Positions 43,589 through 53,030 of a stretch of DNA of 64,000 nt are shown in pieces. The stretch is from Rhodospirillales bacterium (lineage in GTDB: Bacteria; Pseudomonadota; Alphaproteobacteria; Rhodospirillales; Shumkoniaceae), in contig JAHDSF010000024.1 of assembly GCA_018432935.1 (NCBI GenBank), positions 124,001-188,000 of the forward strand, read 5' to 3'. The translations under genes were made by a program, and so were the position numbers. The stretch's first letter is position 1. Each line of letters opens with the position of its first letter. The notes beneath the pieces were generated by a model, which was not told where the DNA came from, searched no databases, and was given only the letters and a program-made list of their open reading frames with translations.

Positions 43589-43964
43589 ACTACCGTAGCT
43601 CCAATGGCGGTCACAAGAGCCGCGTTGGTAATGCGCTTGACAGTCGAGAAGCCAGCCCATCATCATTTGAAATTCTTGAATTATCCAGCAACACTCATGT
43701 CACCCGATGACCCTCCAAAGAGATTTCGGTAGATCAAACTTATGGTTTCCCGTACCGCGACACACGAAAAGGAAAGAAACACCGATTCAGCCGCAGAGTC
43801 TCTGCTTCGAATATCACGTGGCGCCGCCTTGGACGCGATCTACCTTGAAGAGTTCTGCTATTTGTTTGCGCCGTTCCGGTGCTTGTGCTTTAGTTTGGCG
43901 AAGCTGGCACGAACCGTGCGGCGGCTGGGGTGGCTAGTTGCCCTCGGCAAATTGGGGGTGGACG
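43589..43964. other. divergent intergenic region (376 bases) between binding-protein and kai genes
   Basis: The stretch is clearly more A/T-rich than its surroundings and must contain the promoters of the dctP-like gene (minus) and of the kai operon (plus). The only strong motif I see is the sigma-54-like element at 43905-43920. Short open frames in it lack ribosome-binding sites, so I call no gene. Confidence 0.5.
43905..43920 (+). promoter_or_regulatory. sigma-54-like promoter upstream of kaiC
   Basis: TGGCACG-AACC-GTGCG matches the sigma-54 consensus TGGCACG-N4-TTGCA with the -24 element perfect and one mismatch in the -12 TTGC. Transcription would begin near 43930, leaving about 35 bases of leader before the TTG at 43965. 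It would need an enhancer-binding activator, and none is encoded nearby. Confidence 0.45.
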
Positions 43965-45678
43965 TTGGATTACGGCACCGATCATCCGACCGAAGCGCGC
44001 CTCGTCAAGGTCGCGTCCGGCATCGACGGTCTTGACCAGATTACCGGCGGCGGCCTGCCGTCCGGACGAACCATCCTCGTCGCCGGCGGCCCGGGATGCG
44101 GCAAGACCCTCCTGGCCATGGAGTTCCTGGTCCGGGGTGCGCAGCTGTACGGCGAGCCCGGCGTCTTCGTTTCGTTCGAGGAATCCGCCGAAGAGTTGGC
44201 GCAGAACGTCGCCTCGTTCGGTTGGGACCTGAAGCGGCTCGAGGCGGAGGGAAAGTTCCTCATCGATCAGGTCGTCGTCGAACGCAGCGAGATCGAGGAA
44301 ACCGGCGAGTACGACCTTGACGGCCTGTTCGTACGCCTCGCCTTTGCCGTCGATGCGATCGGCGCCAAGCGGATCGTGCTCGACACCGTCGAGTCGCTGT
44401 TCTCGTCCCTGCCCAACGAAGGCTTGTTGCGATCCGAACTGCGCCGCCTGTTCCGCTGGATGAAGGATCGCGGACTGACTGCGATCATCACCGGCGAGCG
44501 GGGTGACCGCACCCTGACCCGCCACGGCCTCGAGGAATACGTCTCGGATTGTGATCGAGCTGACGCACGAGGTGCGGCAGAAGATCTCAAGCCGGCATTT
44601 GCGCATCCTCAAGTACCGGGGCAGCGGCCACGGCTCCAACGAGTACCCGTTCCTGATCGGCGAGACCGGGATTTCGGTGGTGCCGATCACCTCGGTGGGC
44701 CTCGACTACCAGGTCTCGGACGAGCGGGTTCCGACGGGCATCGCGCGCCTCGACGAGATGTTGGGCGGACGCGGCTACTACAAGGGCTCCAGCATCCTGG
44801 TTTCGGGCGCGTCCGGCACCGGCAAGACGTCGGTCGGAGCGGCGTTCGCGGCGAGCATCTGCAGGGGCGGCGGCCGTTGCGTCTATATCACGTTCGAGGA
44901 GTCCCCCAGCCAGATCACCCGCAACATGGCCTCGATCGGGATCGATCTGCAGCCCTGGGTCGAGAAGGGCCTGCTCAAGTTCGTTGCCGAACGGCCGACC
45001 GCCTACGAGATGGAGCGGCACCTGCTGGTGATGGAGAAGCTGGTCCGACAGTTCCGCCCGGCGGCGGTGGTCATCGACCCAATCTCGAACCTGCAGATGA
45101 TCGGCAGCGATTCCGACGTGAAATCGCTTCTGACGCGGTTCGTCGACTACCTGAAGGGCAACTTCGTCACCGCCGTCTTCACCGACCTGACCGGGGATGC
45201 GGCGCGCCCGGAATCGACCGAGGCGGGCATCTCGTCGATCATGGATACGTGGATCCTGGTGCGCAACATTGAGAGCGGGAGCGAGCGCAATCGCGGCCTT
45301 TACGTCCTCAAGTCCCGCGGCATGACCCATTCCAACCAGGTCCGCGAGTTCAGGATCTCGGACAAGGGGATCGACCTCCTCGACGTCGAGGTCGGCCCGG
45401 ACGGAATCCTCGTCGGCTCCGCCCGTCACCGGCAGGGCCTGCTGGACGAGGCCGAGACCCGCCGCCGGGAGTCGGAGCTCAAGCGCCTAGCGCGGGCCCA
45501 TGAGCGCCGGAGGGCGGTGCTGGAGTCCCAGATCACCGCGCTTCAGGCGGAGCTCGCCGCGGCAGCCGAGGAGTTCGAGTTGGCCGGCAGCGAGGCTTCG
45601 GAAACGAAGCGGCAGGAACATGCCGTGCGGACCGGATCCGCCGCTCTGCGGCAAGGCTCCCGCAAGGCCAAGCAATGA
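43965..45678 (+). pseudogene. kaiC: kaiC, circadian-clock ATPase, broken by a frameshift
   Basis: Two KaiC domains lie in different frames. The CI part (43965 to about 44550) has Walker A GGPGCGKT and EES, the CII part (from about 44551) has Walker A SGASGTGKT and the phosphosite region EAGISSIMDTW with Ser-Ser where Synechococcus KaiC has Ser431-Thr432. At 44549-44553 the sequence reads GATTGTGATC; homologues would need VSDCVI, that is two more bases (a TG lost from a TGTGTG run). No stop codon falls at the join, so this is a real inactivating deletion, a sequencing error, or programmed frameshifting. The C-terminus is a coiled coil rather than a KaiA-binding tail. TTG 43965, with GGGGG upstream, is the likely start. 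Confidence 0.88.
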
Positions 45679-45688
45679 AGGAGTGCCT

Positions 45689-46036
45689 ATGATCCTCAAC
45701 CAGCAGGAGTTCCTGACCCAGGCGGTGGCCGAAGGAGGCGAGCGGTGGGAGCTTCGGCTCTACGTCGCGGGCCAGACCGCGAAATCGATGGAAGCCTTCG
45801 TCAATCTCAAGGATCTCTGCGAGCAGCACCTGAAGGATCGTTACTCGATCGAGGTGATCGACCTGTTGAAGCATCCGCAGCTCGCACGCGACCACCAGAT
45901 TGTCGCCATACCGACCCTGGTGAGAAAGCTCCCGGAGCCGATCCGCAAGATCATCGGTACCCTCGCCGACGAGGAGCGCGTACTCATCGGCCTCGACCTC
46001 AAGCGCCGCAGCCCGCCAGGCAGGCTCGCGTCATGA
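45689..46036 (+). CDS. kaiB: KaiB circadian clock protein, first copy
   Basis: A 115-residue KaiB with about 17 extra N-terminal residues, then the KaiB core [40 protein letters not shown] and the conserved [20 protein letters not shown]. In cyanobacteria KaiB binds KaiC and, after a fold switch, captures KaiA and signals through SasA. Here it starts 10 bases after kaiC with an AAGGAG site and overlaps the second kaiB by four bases (ATGA). No kaiA is present, so it cannot work exactly as in Synechococcus. Confidence 0.94.
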   Translation: MILNQQEFLTQAVAEGGERWELRLYVAGQTAKSMEAFVNLKDLCEQHLKDRYSIEVIDLLKHPQLARDHQIVAIPTLVRKLPEPIRKIIGTLADEERVLIGLDLKRRSPPGRLAS

Positions 46037-46365
46037 GCGGGGACCGCGACAGCATCGTCGATTTCGAGCGGGCAAGTGCCGCCCGGGACACCCAGGACTA
46101 CGATCTGAGGCTGTACGTTGTCGGCATGACGCCGCGCTCGCGGGCCGCGATCGAGACGCTGACACGCATCACCAGCGCCTATCTTGCCGGCCGTTTCAAG
46201 ATCGAGATCATCGACATTCTGCAGCGGCCCGAGTGCGCCGCGGCCGACAGCCTCGTGGTCGCGCCAACCCTGGTCAAACGCCTGCCGCCGCCGCAGCGGA
46301 AGCTCATCGGCGACCTCTCGAACGAGGAGGTCCTCCTGAGAGCCCTAAACATCAGGAGCCACTAG
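46033..46365 (+). CDS. kaiB: KaiB circadian clock protein, second copy
   Basis: A 110-residue KaiB that differs clearly from the first copy: [40 protein letters not shown] and [20 protein letters not shown]. The shared ends and clear divergence suggest an old duplication with different partners, one perhaps for KaiC and one for the kinase downstream. Its ATG overlaps the stop of the first copy, and the histidine kinase gene begins 7 bases after its own stop, so the four genes form one operon. Confidence 0.94.
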   Translation: MSGDRDSIVDFERASAARDTQDYDLRLYVVGMTPRSRAAIETLTRITSAYLAGRFKIEIIDILQRPECAAADSLVVAPTLVKRLPPPQRKLIGDLSNEEVLLRALNIRSH

Positions 46366-46372
46366 ACGAGCG

Positions 46373-48067
46373 ATGCCCGTCCTCGCCAACAATGATCTGG
46401 AAACAGAGCTGGCCGACCTCCGCGCGCGGCTGACGGAGGCCGAGGACACGCTGCGCGCCTTGCGCTCCGGCGAAGTCGACGCCGTCGTCGTCTACGGCAA
46501 GGATCGCGAACGGGTCTACGTGCTGGAGACGTCGGACCGCATCTACCGCTTCATGTTCGAGCAGATGAACGAAGCCGCGGCGACCTCCAGCCCAGACGGC
46601 AACATCCTGTTCTGCAATGCCAATCTTGCCCGCCTGCTTGGACAGCCAGCCGAGAAGGTCCTGGGCAGCCGGATCCGCCAATACGTCGCGCCCGAGCATC
46701 GTCACGATTTCGACGCCCTGTTCCGCCAGGGTATCGACGGCGCCGCCCGCGGAGAGATGACGGTCGTCAACGCCTCCAGGACCGAAATCCCGGTCCACTT
46801 CTCGATCAACGCCCTTCGGCTCGAGACCGGGACCGTCGTCTCCGTGATCGTCGCCGACCTGACGTGGCGCAAGCGCGGTGAGGAAATCATCGCGGCGGGA
46901 CGGCTGGCCAGCTCGATTCTCGACAACGTCAGCGAGGCCACCGTCGTCTGCGACGCCGAAGGCACCGTCGTGCGAGCCAGCGGCGTCACCGGCGGGATCT
47001 GCGGCTGCGCCGCGACCGGCAAGCGCTTCGACGACCTGTTCTGGCTGGAGGACGCCGCCGCCGACAAGAAACGGCTGCGGTTGGCCGATATTCAGACCGC
47101 CGGCCGGCCGCGCCGCTCCGAAGTCCTGCTCCGCCGCAACGACGGCCGCAACTTCAACCTTCTGCTCAGCGCCGCCGCGGTACGGGACGACCACGCACAC
47201 GAGTTTGCCACCGTGGTCATCCTGACCGACATCACCGAACGCAAGAAGCTCGAAGACGAGCTGCTGGCGGCCAAGGAGGCGGCCGAGAAGGCGAACCGCG
47301 CCAAGTCCGAGTTCCTGGCCAAGATGAGCCACGAGATCCGCACCCCCCTGAACGGTATCCTGGGCATGGCCGAGCTTGCTCTGCTGTACGCCAGGTCGGC
47401 CCGGGTCAAGGAATACGTCGAGCTGGTCAAGACCTCGGGCTGGCGGCTGCTGGACATCATCAACGACATCCTCGACCTCGCCAGAATCGAGGCCGGCCGC
47501 ATCGAGCTTGAGCGCGCGCCGTTCGTCCTGCGCGACGAGGTGAAGACGGTGGTGGCGCCGCTCGAGATCCTGGCCGCCAACAAGGGCATCGCGTTCTCGG
47601 CCAAGGTGGCGCGCAACGTGCCCCCGGTGATCGTCGGCGACGCGGGCCGGCTGCGCCAGGTGATGACCAACCTGCTCGGCAACGCCGTCAAGTTCACCGA
47701 CAAGGGCGGCGTCCGCATGACGGTGCGGAGCGAGCCGGCCGAAGGTGACCTGGTTTGCCTCGCCTTCGAGGTCGCCGACACCGGAGTCGGCATTCCCGCC
47801 GACGCCCAACAGACCATCTTCGAGGGCTTCGCGCAGGCCGGCGCCTCGACACACGCCCGCTACGGCGGCAGCGGCCTCGGTCTCACCATCGCCAAGCAGC
47901 TCGTCGAATTGATGGGCGGTCGGATCAAGGTGCAGAGCACGGTCGGCGAAGGCAGCACGTTCTCGTTCGTCGCCTGCTTCGGCCGCGCCGACGAAGACGC
48001 GGTCCGCCTGCTGCGCAAGTCCCGGCGCCCCAAGCCGCCGGAGGCCCCGACCCCGCCGCAACCCTGA
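46373..48067 (+). CDS. PAS-domain histidine kinase of the kai operon
   Basis: A 564-residue soluble kinase: an N-terminal coiled coil (LETELADLRARLTEAEDTLR), a PAS domain (about 60-165; EAAATSSPDGNILFCNANLA), a second degenerate PAS-like region (about 175-290), and the kinase core with H-box FLAKMSHEIRTPLNGILG (His about 322), N-box NLLGNAVKFT and G-boxes ADTGVGIP and GSGLGLT. There is no membrane segment and no receiver domain. Fused behind the kaiB pair, it probably reads the state of KaiC/KaiB as SasA does in cyanobacteria, though it lacks the KaiB-like sensor domain of SasA. No response regulator is adjacent. Confidence 0.92.
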   Translation: MPVLANNDLETELADLRARLTEAEDTLRALRSGEVDAVVVYGKDRERVYVLETSDRIYRFMFEQMNEAAATSSPDGNILFCNANLARLLGQPAEKVLGSRIRQYVAPEHRHDFDALFRQGIDGAARGEMTVVNASRTEIPVHFSINALRLETGTVVSVIVADLTWRKRGEEIIAAGRLASSILDNVSEATVVCDAEGTVVRASGVTGGICGCAATGKRFDDLFWLEDAAADKKRLRLADIQTAGRPRRSEVLLRRNDGRNFNLLLSAAAVRDDHAHEFATVVILTDITERKKLEDELLAAKEAAEKANRAKSEFLAKMSHEIRTPLNGILGMAELALLYARSARVKEYVELVKTSGWRLLDIINDILDLARIEAGRIELERAPFVLRDEVKTVVAPLEILAANKGIAFSAKVARNVPPVIVGDAGRLRQVMTNLLGNAVKFTDKGGVRMTVRSEPAEGDLVCLAFEVADTGVGIPADAQQTIFEGFAQAGASTHARYGGSGLGLTIAKQLVELMGGRIKVQSTVGEGSTFSFVACFGRADEDAVRLLRKSRRPKPPEAPTPPQP

Positions 48068-48131
48068 CGAGGGGATTCCCTTCGCCGCCGTTTCGCGCCA
48101 GGATGGCGGCGCCGGCCTTGCGCCGGCGGAC

Positions 48132-49364
48132 ATGCGCAGGGGGCCTCCCTTGATCACGCGGCGAACGCTCTGGTGCCTCGGCTTCTCCCAGCTCGTGTGC
48201 TGGGGCATTTCGTACTACCTGATCGGCGCCTTCGGCGAACTGATGGTCGCCGACCTCGGCTGGAGCCGTTCGCTCGTCTACGGCGGATTCTCGGCTGCGC
48301 TCCTGGTGATGGGGCTGGCCTCGCCGCTGGTCGGCCGGATGGTCGACCGTTTCGGGGGCCGCCCGGTGATGGTCGCCGGATCGCTCCTCACCGTCACCGG
48401 CTGTCTCGGGTTGGCGTTCTCGCACGAGCCGGTCCTGTTCTACGCCGCCTGGCTGGCGCTCGGCCTCGCCATGCGCATGACCCTTTACGACGCCGCCTTT
48501 GCCGCCCTCGCCCGCATCGCCGGCCCGGCCGCCAAGAACGCGATGTCGCAGGTGACGCTCCTGGGCGGCCTCGCCTCGACCGTTTTCTGGCCGATCGGCC
48601 ATGCAATCGCCGCCGGGTTCGGCTGGCGCGGGGCGGCGATCGCCTATGCCGGATTCGCCCTGCTGACGGTGCCGCTGCACCTCGCCGTCCCGGAGACGCG
48701 CCATCAGCCGGGGCCGGCGGCTGGCGGCGCCGCCGGGGCGGGCCGGTCCGGCGCCGGCCGCGAACGCCTGCTCGCCGGGGTGCTCTATGCGACCCTGATC
48801 ACCTGTACGGCGTTCCTCGCTTCGGCGATCGCCGCCCACGCCATCGCCATCCTGGTCGGCCTCGGCGTTGCCGCAACCGCGGCGGTAACGATCGCCTCGC
48901 TGCGCGGCATAGCCCAGACCTCGGCGCGGCTGATCGAGGTGTTGACCGGCAGCAGGGTGCATCCGCTCGACCTCGGGGTGTGGGCGACGGCGGTGCTGCC
49001 GGTTGCCTTCCTCTCCGGCCTTCTCAGCGGCGATTTCGTGGCGGCGGCGATCGCGTTCAGCCTTCTTTACGGGGTCGGCAACGGGGTCATCACCATTGTC
49101 CGCGGTACCCTGCCGCTCGTCCTGTTCGATACCCGCACCTACGGCACCCTGGTCGGCCGGCTGCTGGTGCCGAGCTTCTTCTCGGCCGCCGCGGCGCCGC
49201 TCGTCCTGGCGCTGGTGATCGAGCGGTTCGGTCACGCAGGGGCGCTGCTGGTCGCGGCCTCGGTGGCCGCCGTGGCCTTCGGCGCCGCGATCGTCCTGCG
49301 CATCCGCTTCCGCCCCGGACGCCTCGCCTCCGCGGCGGTTGGAGTCGCGCCGCAAGCCCGCTAA
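48132..49364 (+). CDS. MFS transporter
   Basis: A 410-residue major facilitator with about twelve hydrophobic segments. The MFS motif A-type loop is GRMVDRFGGRPVMV between helices two and three. The start at 48132 lacks a good ribosome-binding site; TTG 48150 in the same frame has a GGGGG upstream and could be used. The substrate is unknown; the family of this pattern (SQLVCWGISYYLIGAFGELM) includes uncharacterised monocarboxylate-like and efflux proteins. It lies 65 bases after the histidine kinase, so it may or may not belong to the kai operon. Confidence 0.85.
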   Translation: MRRGPPLITRRTLWCLGFSQLVCWGISYYLIGAFGELMVADLGWSRSLVYGGFSAALLVMGLASPLVGRMVDRFGGRPVMVAGSLLTVTGCLGLAFSHEPVLFYAAWLALGLAMRMTLYDAAFAALARIAGPAAKNAMSQVTLLGGLASTVFWPIGHAIAAGFGWRGAAIAYAGFALLTVPLHLAVPETRHQPGPAAGGAAGAGRSGAGRERLLAGVLYATLITCTAFLASAIAAHAIAILVGLGVAATAAVTIASLRGIAQTSARLIEVLTGSRVHPLDLGVWATAVLPVAFLSGLLSGDFVAAAIAFSLLYGVGNGVITIVRGTLPLVLFDTRTYGTLVGRLLVPSFFSAAAAPLVLALVIERFGHAGALLVAASVAAVAFGAAIVLRIRFRPGRLASAAVGVAPQAR

Positions 49365-49376
49365 GGTGGGCCCACC

Positions 49377-51341
49377 ATGGACAAGGCAAAGCCCCTCTTC
49401 TCGTACCGCCCGTACTGGGCGAAGCGCTTCGGCACCGCGCCCTTGCTGCCGATGTCACGGGACGAGATGGAGACGCTGGGCTGGGATTCCTGCGACGTCG
49501 TGCTGGTGACCGGCGACGCCTACGTCGACCATCCCAGCTTCGGCATGGCGGTCATCGGCCGGCTGCTGGAAGCGCACGGCTTCCGGGTCGGCATCGTCGC
49601 CCAGCCCGACTGGCGTTCGGCAGCGGCGTTCGCCGCCCTGGGCCGGCCCAACCTGTTCTTCGGCGTGACCTCGGGCAACATGGACTCGATGGTCAACCGC
49701 TACACCGCCGACCGCAAGATCCGCCGCAACGATGCCTACACGCCGGAGGACGAAGGAGGGCGCCGCCCCGACCGCGCCGTCATCGTCTACGCCCAGCGCT
49801 GCCGCGAGGCGTTCCGCGACGTGCCGGTGGTGCTGGGGGGCATCGAGGCCAGCATGCGGCGGACCGCCCACTACGACTACTGGTCCGATGCCATGCGCCG
49901 CTCGATCCTGATCGACGCCAAGGCCGACCTGCTGGTCTACGGCAACGGCGAGCGGGCGATCGTCGAGATCGCCCACCGCCTGGCCCGCAAGGCCGAGCCG
50001 GCGGCGATCGACGACGTGCGCGGCACCGCCCTGGTCCGCACCCGTCTCCCGCCGGGACTGGCCGTGGAGGACCGCAGCCTTCCCGGCCCGCCCCCGGCCC
50101 GCGCGCCGCAGGGCGCGGTCCGACTGCCGTCGTTCGAGGCGGTGGAACGCGACCCCGCGCTGTTCGCCCATGCCCTGCGCATCGTCCACCAGGAGGCCAA
50201 CCCCGGCAACGGACGCCCCCTGGTCCAGGCACACGGCGAACGCGAGGTGTGGATCAACCCGCCGGCGGTCCCGCTGACGACGCCGGAGCTGGACGGCGTC
50301 TACGCGCTCCCCTTCGCCCGCGCCCCCCATCCCGCCTACCGCGGCGCCCGCATCCCGGCATGGGAGATGATCCGCTTCTCGGTGGCGATCATGCGCGGCT
50401 GCTTCGGCGGCTGCTCGTTCTGCTCGATCACCGCCCACGAGGGCCGCGTCATCCAGAGCCGCTCGGAGGACTCGGTCCTGCGCGAGATCGAGGACATCCG
50501 CGACAGCACCGCCGGGTTCACCGGCATCATCTCCGACCTTGGCGGGCCGACCGCCAACATGTACCGGATGAATTGCCGAAGCGAGCGGATCCGCACCTCC
50601 TGCCGCCGCTTCTCGTGCCTCCACCCCGACATCTGCCGCCATCTCGACACCGACCATGGGCCTCTGATCGCCCTCTACCGCAAGGCGCGGGCGCTGCCCG
50701 GGATCAGGAAGGTGCTGGTCGCCTCGGGCCTGCGCTACGATCTCGCGCTCAGGAGCCCGGCCTACATCGAGGAGCTCGCCGCCCATCACGTCGGCGGCTA
50801 TCTCAAGGTGGCGCCCGAGCATACCGAGGAGGGCCCGCTGGCCCGCATGATGAAGCCGCCGGTCGCGGTCTTCGAGCGCTTCAAGACCGCCTTCGAGCGG
50901 GCCGCCGCCAAGGCCGGCAAGGAGCTCTACCTGATCCCCTACTTCATCGCCGCCCACCCCGGCACCACAGACGAGGACATGCTGAACCTCGCGCTGTGGC
51001 TGAAGCGCCACGATTTCCGGCCCGAGCAGGTGCAGACCTTCCTGCCGTCGCCGATGGCCCTGGCCTCGGCCATGTACCACGGCGGCTGCGATCCCCTGCG
51101 GCCGCTGGCCGGGCAGCGGCCGGGACACCTGTTCGCGGCCAAGGACCTGCGCCAGCGCCGCCTGCACAAGGCGTTCCTGCGCTATCACGACGCCGCCAAC
51201 TGGCCGCTGCTGCGCGAAGCCCTGAAACGGATGGGCCGCGCCGACCTGATCGGCCCCGGCAAGCGCCACCTGGTTCCGGCCTGGCAGCCCGGGGGGCGCC
51301 CCGCCGCGGGGCCGGCGCGCCAGCCCCGGCGGCGGCGCTGA
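49377..51341 (+). CDS. ygiQ: YgiQ-family radical SAM protein
   Basis: A 654-residue protein with the YgiQ N-terminal region ([20 protein letters not shown], then [20 protein letters not shown]) and a radical SAM domain carrying [11 protein letters not shown] (Cx3Cx2C, about residue 341) that binds a 4Fe-4S cluster and [15 protein letters not shown] and [17 protein letters not shown] are YgiQ hallmarks. The product of the reaction is unknown in the family. It begins 13 bases after the MFS gene and ends with a basic tail. The length is a little under that of E. coli YgiQ (about 740), mostly due to a shorter C-terminus. Confidence 0.93.
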   Translation: MDKAKPLFSYRPYWAKRFGTAPLLPMSRDEMETLGWDSCDVVLVTGDAYVDHPSFGMAVIGRLLEAHGFRVGIVAQPDWRSAAAFAALGRPNLFFGVTSGNMDSMVNRYTADRKIRRNDAYTPEDEGGRRPDRAVIVYAQRCREAFRDVPVVLGGIEASMRRTAHYDYWSDAMRRSILIDAKADLLVYGNGERAIVEIAHRLARKAEPAAIDDVRGTALVRTRLPPGLAVEDRSLPGPPPARAPQGAVRLPSFEAVERDPALFAHALRIVHQEANPGNGRPLVQAHGEREVWINPPAVPLTTPELDGVYALPFARAPHPAYRGARIPAWEMIRFSVAIMRGCFGGCSFCSITAHEGRVIQSRSEDSVLREIEDIRDSTAGFTGIISDLGGPTANMYRMNCRSERIRTSCRRFSCLHPDICRHLDTDHGPLIALYRKARALPGIRKVLVASGLRYDLALRSPAYIEELAAHHVGGYLKVAPEHTEEGPLARMMKPPVAVFERFKTAFERAAAKAGKELYLIPYFIAAHPGTTDEDMLNLALWLKRHDFRPEQVQTFLPSPMALASAMYHGGCDPLRPLAGQRPGHLFAAKDLRQRRLHKAFLRYHDAANWPLLREALKRMGRADLIGPGKRHLVPAWQPGGRPAAGPARQPRRRR

Positions 51342-51349
51342 CGCATGCT

Positions 51350-51372
51350 TGGTAGACCACCGATATACCATT
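51350..51372. promoter_or_regulatory. possible GntR/FadR-type operator upstream of TRAP operon
   Basis: TGGTAGACCA (51350-51359) matches the palindromic TGGTATACCA type of FCD-domain GntR regulators with one mismatch, and ATATACCAT (about 51363-51371) repeats the right half. They lie about 110 bases before the dctP gene, in a locally A/T-richer stretch after ygiQ. A regulator of this class is not encoded nearby. Confidence 0.4.
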
Positions 51373-51471
51373 GATAAATCACACCTTGCCGCGCAGGTGC
51401 CGTTTTGGCATGATGGACGCCCAGGAAACGTCCGCGGGCGCTGCCCTGCGGTTGAGGAGAGGAGGAAACCG

Positions 51472-52449
51472 ATGAACCTCGCACGTTTGGCGTCGCTGGT
51501 GGCGGTGGCCTCGTTGGCCGGGGCGGCCGCGCAGGCCGCGGAAGTGACCCTGAAGTGGGGCGACGTGCTCGCCGCCGACCACATCTCGGTGAAAATGATC
51601 GACCGGGTCGCCAAGGAGGTCGCTGCCAAGACCTCGGGCCGGGTCGAGGTGCAGGCTTATCCGGGCGGCCAGCTCGGCGGCTCGCGCGACATGATCGAGG
51701 CGGTCGCCAACGGCATTCAGGACATGGTGACTGAAGGCACCGCGAACTTCGGCCAATGGGTGCCGGCGATCGGCATCACCGAAGCGCCGTACGTGTGGCG
51801 CGACGCCGACCACCTGGTCAAGGCGATGGACGGCCCGATCGGCCAGGAGTTCAACAAGCAGCTGGTCGAGAAGCGTGGCATCCGCCTGCTCGGCACCACC
51901 TACTACGGCTCGCGGCAGCTGACGACGACCTCGAAGAAGGTCGAGAAGCTGGCCGACATGCAGGGCTTCAAGATCCGGGTTCCCGAGAACGAGGTGTTCC
52001 TGGCGATGGCCAAGGCGTGGGGCGCCAAGCCGACGCCGATGAACTTCAACGAGCTCTACCTCGCGCTCAAGCAGAACGTCGTCGACGGCCAGGAGAACCC
52101 GCTGCCGACCATTCAGAGCGGCAAGTTCTTCGAGGTCCAGAAGTACCTGGTGCTGACCGGGCACATCATCACCCCGCGCATCGTCGTCGTCAGCGAGCGC
52201 ACCTGGAAGAAGCTGCAGCCGGCCGATCAGGCCGCCCTGCAGGCGGCCGTCAAGGCGGGCATCGCCTGGCAGAACGCCGAGCTTCTCGCCGCCGAGAAGC
52301 GGTTGCGCGACGACTTCGCCAAGGCCGGCATGACGGTCATCGAGCCCGACGTGAAGGCCTTCCGCGAGGCGGTCCTCGCCGTCGTCCCCAAGCAGTTCGA
52401 AGCCAAATGGGGCGCCGGCATGTGGGATCGGATCCAGGCGGTCAAGTAG
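51472..52449 (+). CDS. TRAP transporter substrate-binding protein (DctP family)
   Basis: A 325-residue protein with a signal peptide (about 1-22, LASLVAVASLAGAAAQAAEV) and the DctP fold: LAADHISVKMIDRV-type opening, YPGGQLGGSRDMIEAV, then MQGFKIRVPENEVFLAMAKA with the ligand-binding arginine and LYLALKQNVVDGQENPLPTI, the family signature. It captures a carboxylate in the periplasm. A very strong ribosome-binding site (GGAGAGGAGG) precedes ATG 51472. The DctQ and DctM genes follow on the same strand. Confidence 0.95.
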   Translation: MNLARLASLVAVASLAGAAAQAAEVTLKWGDVLAADHISVKMIDRVAKEVAAKTSGRVEVQAYPGGQLGGSRDMIEAVANGIQDMVTEGTANFGQWVPAIGITEAPYVWRDADHLVKAMDGPIGQEFNKQLVEKRGIRLLGTTYYGSRQLTTTSKKVEKLADMQGFKIRVPENEVFLAMAKAWGAKPTPMNFNELYLALKQNVVDGQENPLPTIQSGKFFEVQKYLVLTGHIITPRIVVVSERTWKKLQPADQAALQAAVKAGIAWQNAELLAAEKRLRDDFAKAGMTVIEPDVKAFREAVLAVVPKQFEAKWGAGMWDRIQAVK

Positions 52450-52526
52450 AGGTTCGGGAAGTGGTCATGGCCGGGCTTGCCCCGGCCATGACGCTGTCTT
52501 GACGCTCTCTGCACGCAGGTTGAACC

Positions 52527-53030
52527 ATGACGCCGCCCTCTAGCGGGATCGAGCGGATCGGCACGCTGATTGACGGCCTCGTCAACCGCCTGGCGATCGT
52601 CCTGTTCGTCATTCTTTTCGCCGCCGTGCTGGCCCAGATCCTGCTGCGCTACGTGTTCGGCAACCCGCTCACGTGGTCGGAGGAACTGTCGCGCTACCTG
52701 TTCATCTGGATCGCGCTTTTGGGCTGGACGCTGGCCTCGCGCAACCGGACCCACATCGCGGTGCGGCTGTTCCTCGAAATGATGCCGCCGGCGATGCGGC
52801 TCGGCGTCGAGATCCTGAACGCCGGCCTGGTGGCGCTGTTCGCGGTGCTGCTCGCGATCCTGGGGACGAAGCTGGCGATCAGCAGCGGCGACGTCCCGAC
52901 CATCACCCTGTTCTTCACCTTCGGCGTCGTCTACGCAGCGGTGCCGGTTGCCGCATGCCTGCTTATCCTGCAGGCGGTACGCGACGTGGTCCGGCTGTGG
53001 CGGGGATTCCGGCAGGGAGCGACGTCATGA
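52527..53030 (+). CDS. TRAP transporter small permease (DctQ family)
   Basis: A 167-residue membrane protein with four helices and the DctQ hallmark SEELSRYLFIWIALLGWTLA. It forms the membrane unit with the DctM protein, whose start overlaps its stop by four bases. It is 77 bases after the binding-protein gene. Confidence 0.94.
   Translation: MTPPSSGIERIGTLIDGLVNRLAIVLFVILFAAVLAQILLRYVFGNPLTWSEELSRYLFIWIALLGWTLASRNRTHIAVRLFLEMMPPAMRLGVEILNAGLVALFAVLLAILGTKLAISSGDVPTITLFFTFGVVYAAVPVAACLLILQAVRDVVRLWRGFRQGATS

Noticed and set aside
44551-45678. CII part of KaiC as a separate short KaiC gene
   Set aside because: It starts directly at the break in mid-domain, has no ribosome-binding site and its upstream neighbour continues it in the next frame, so a frameshifted single gene is simpler.
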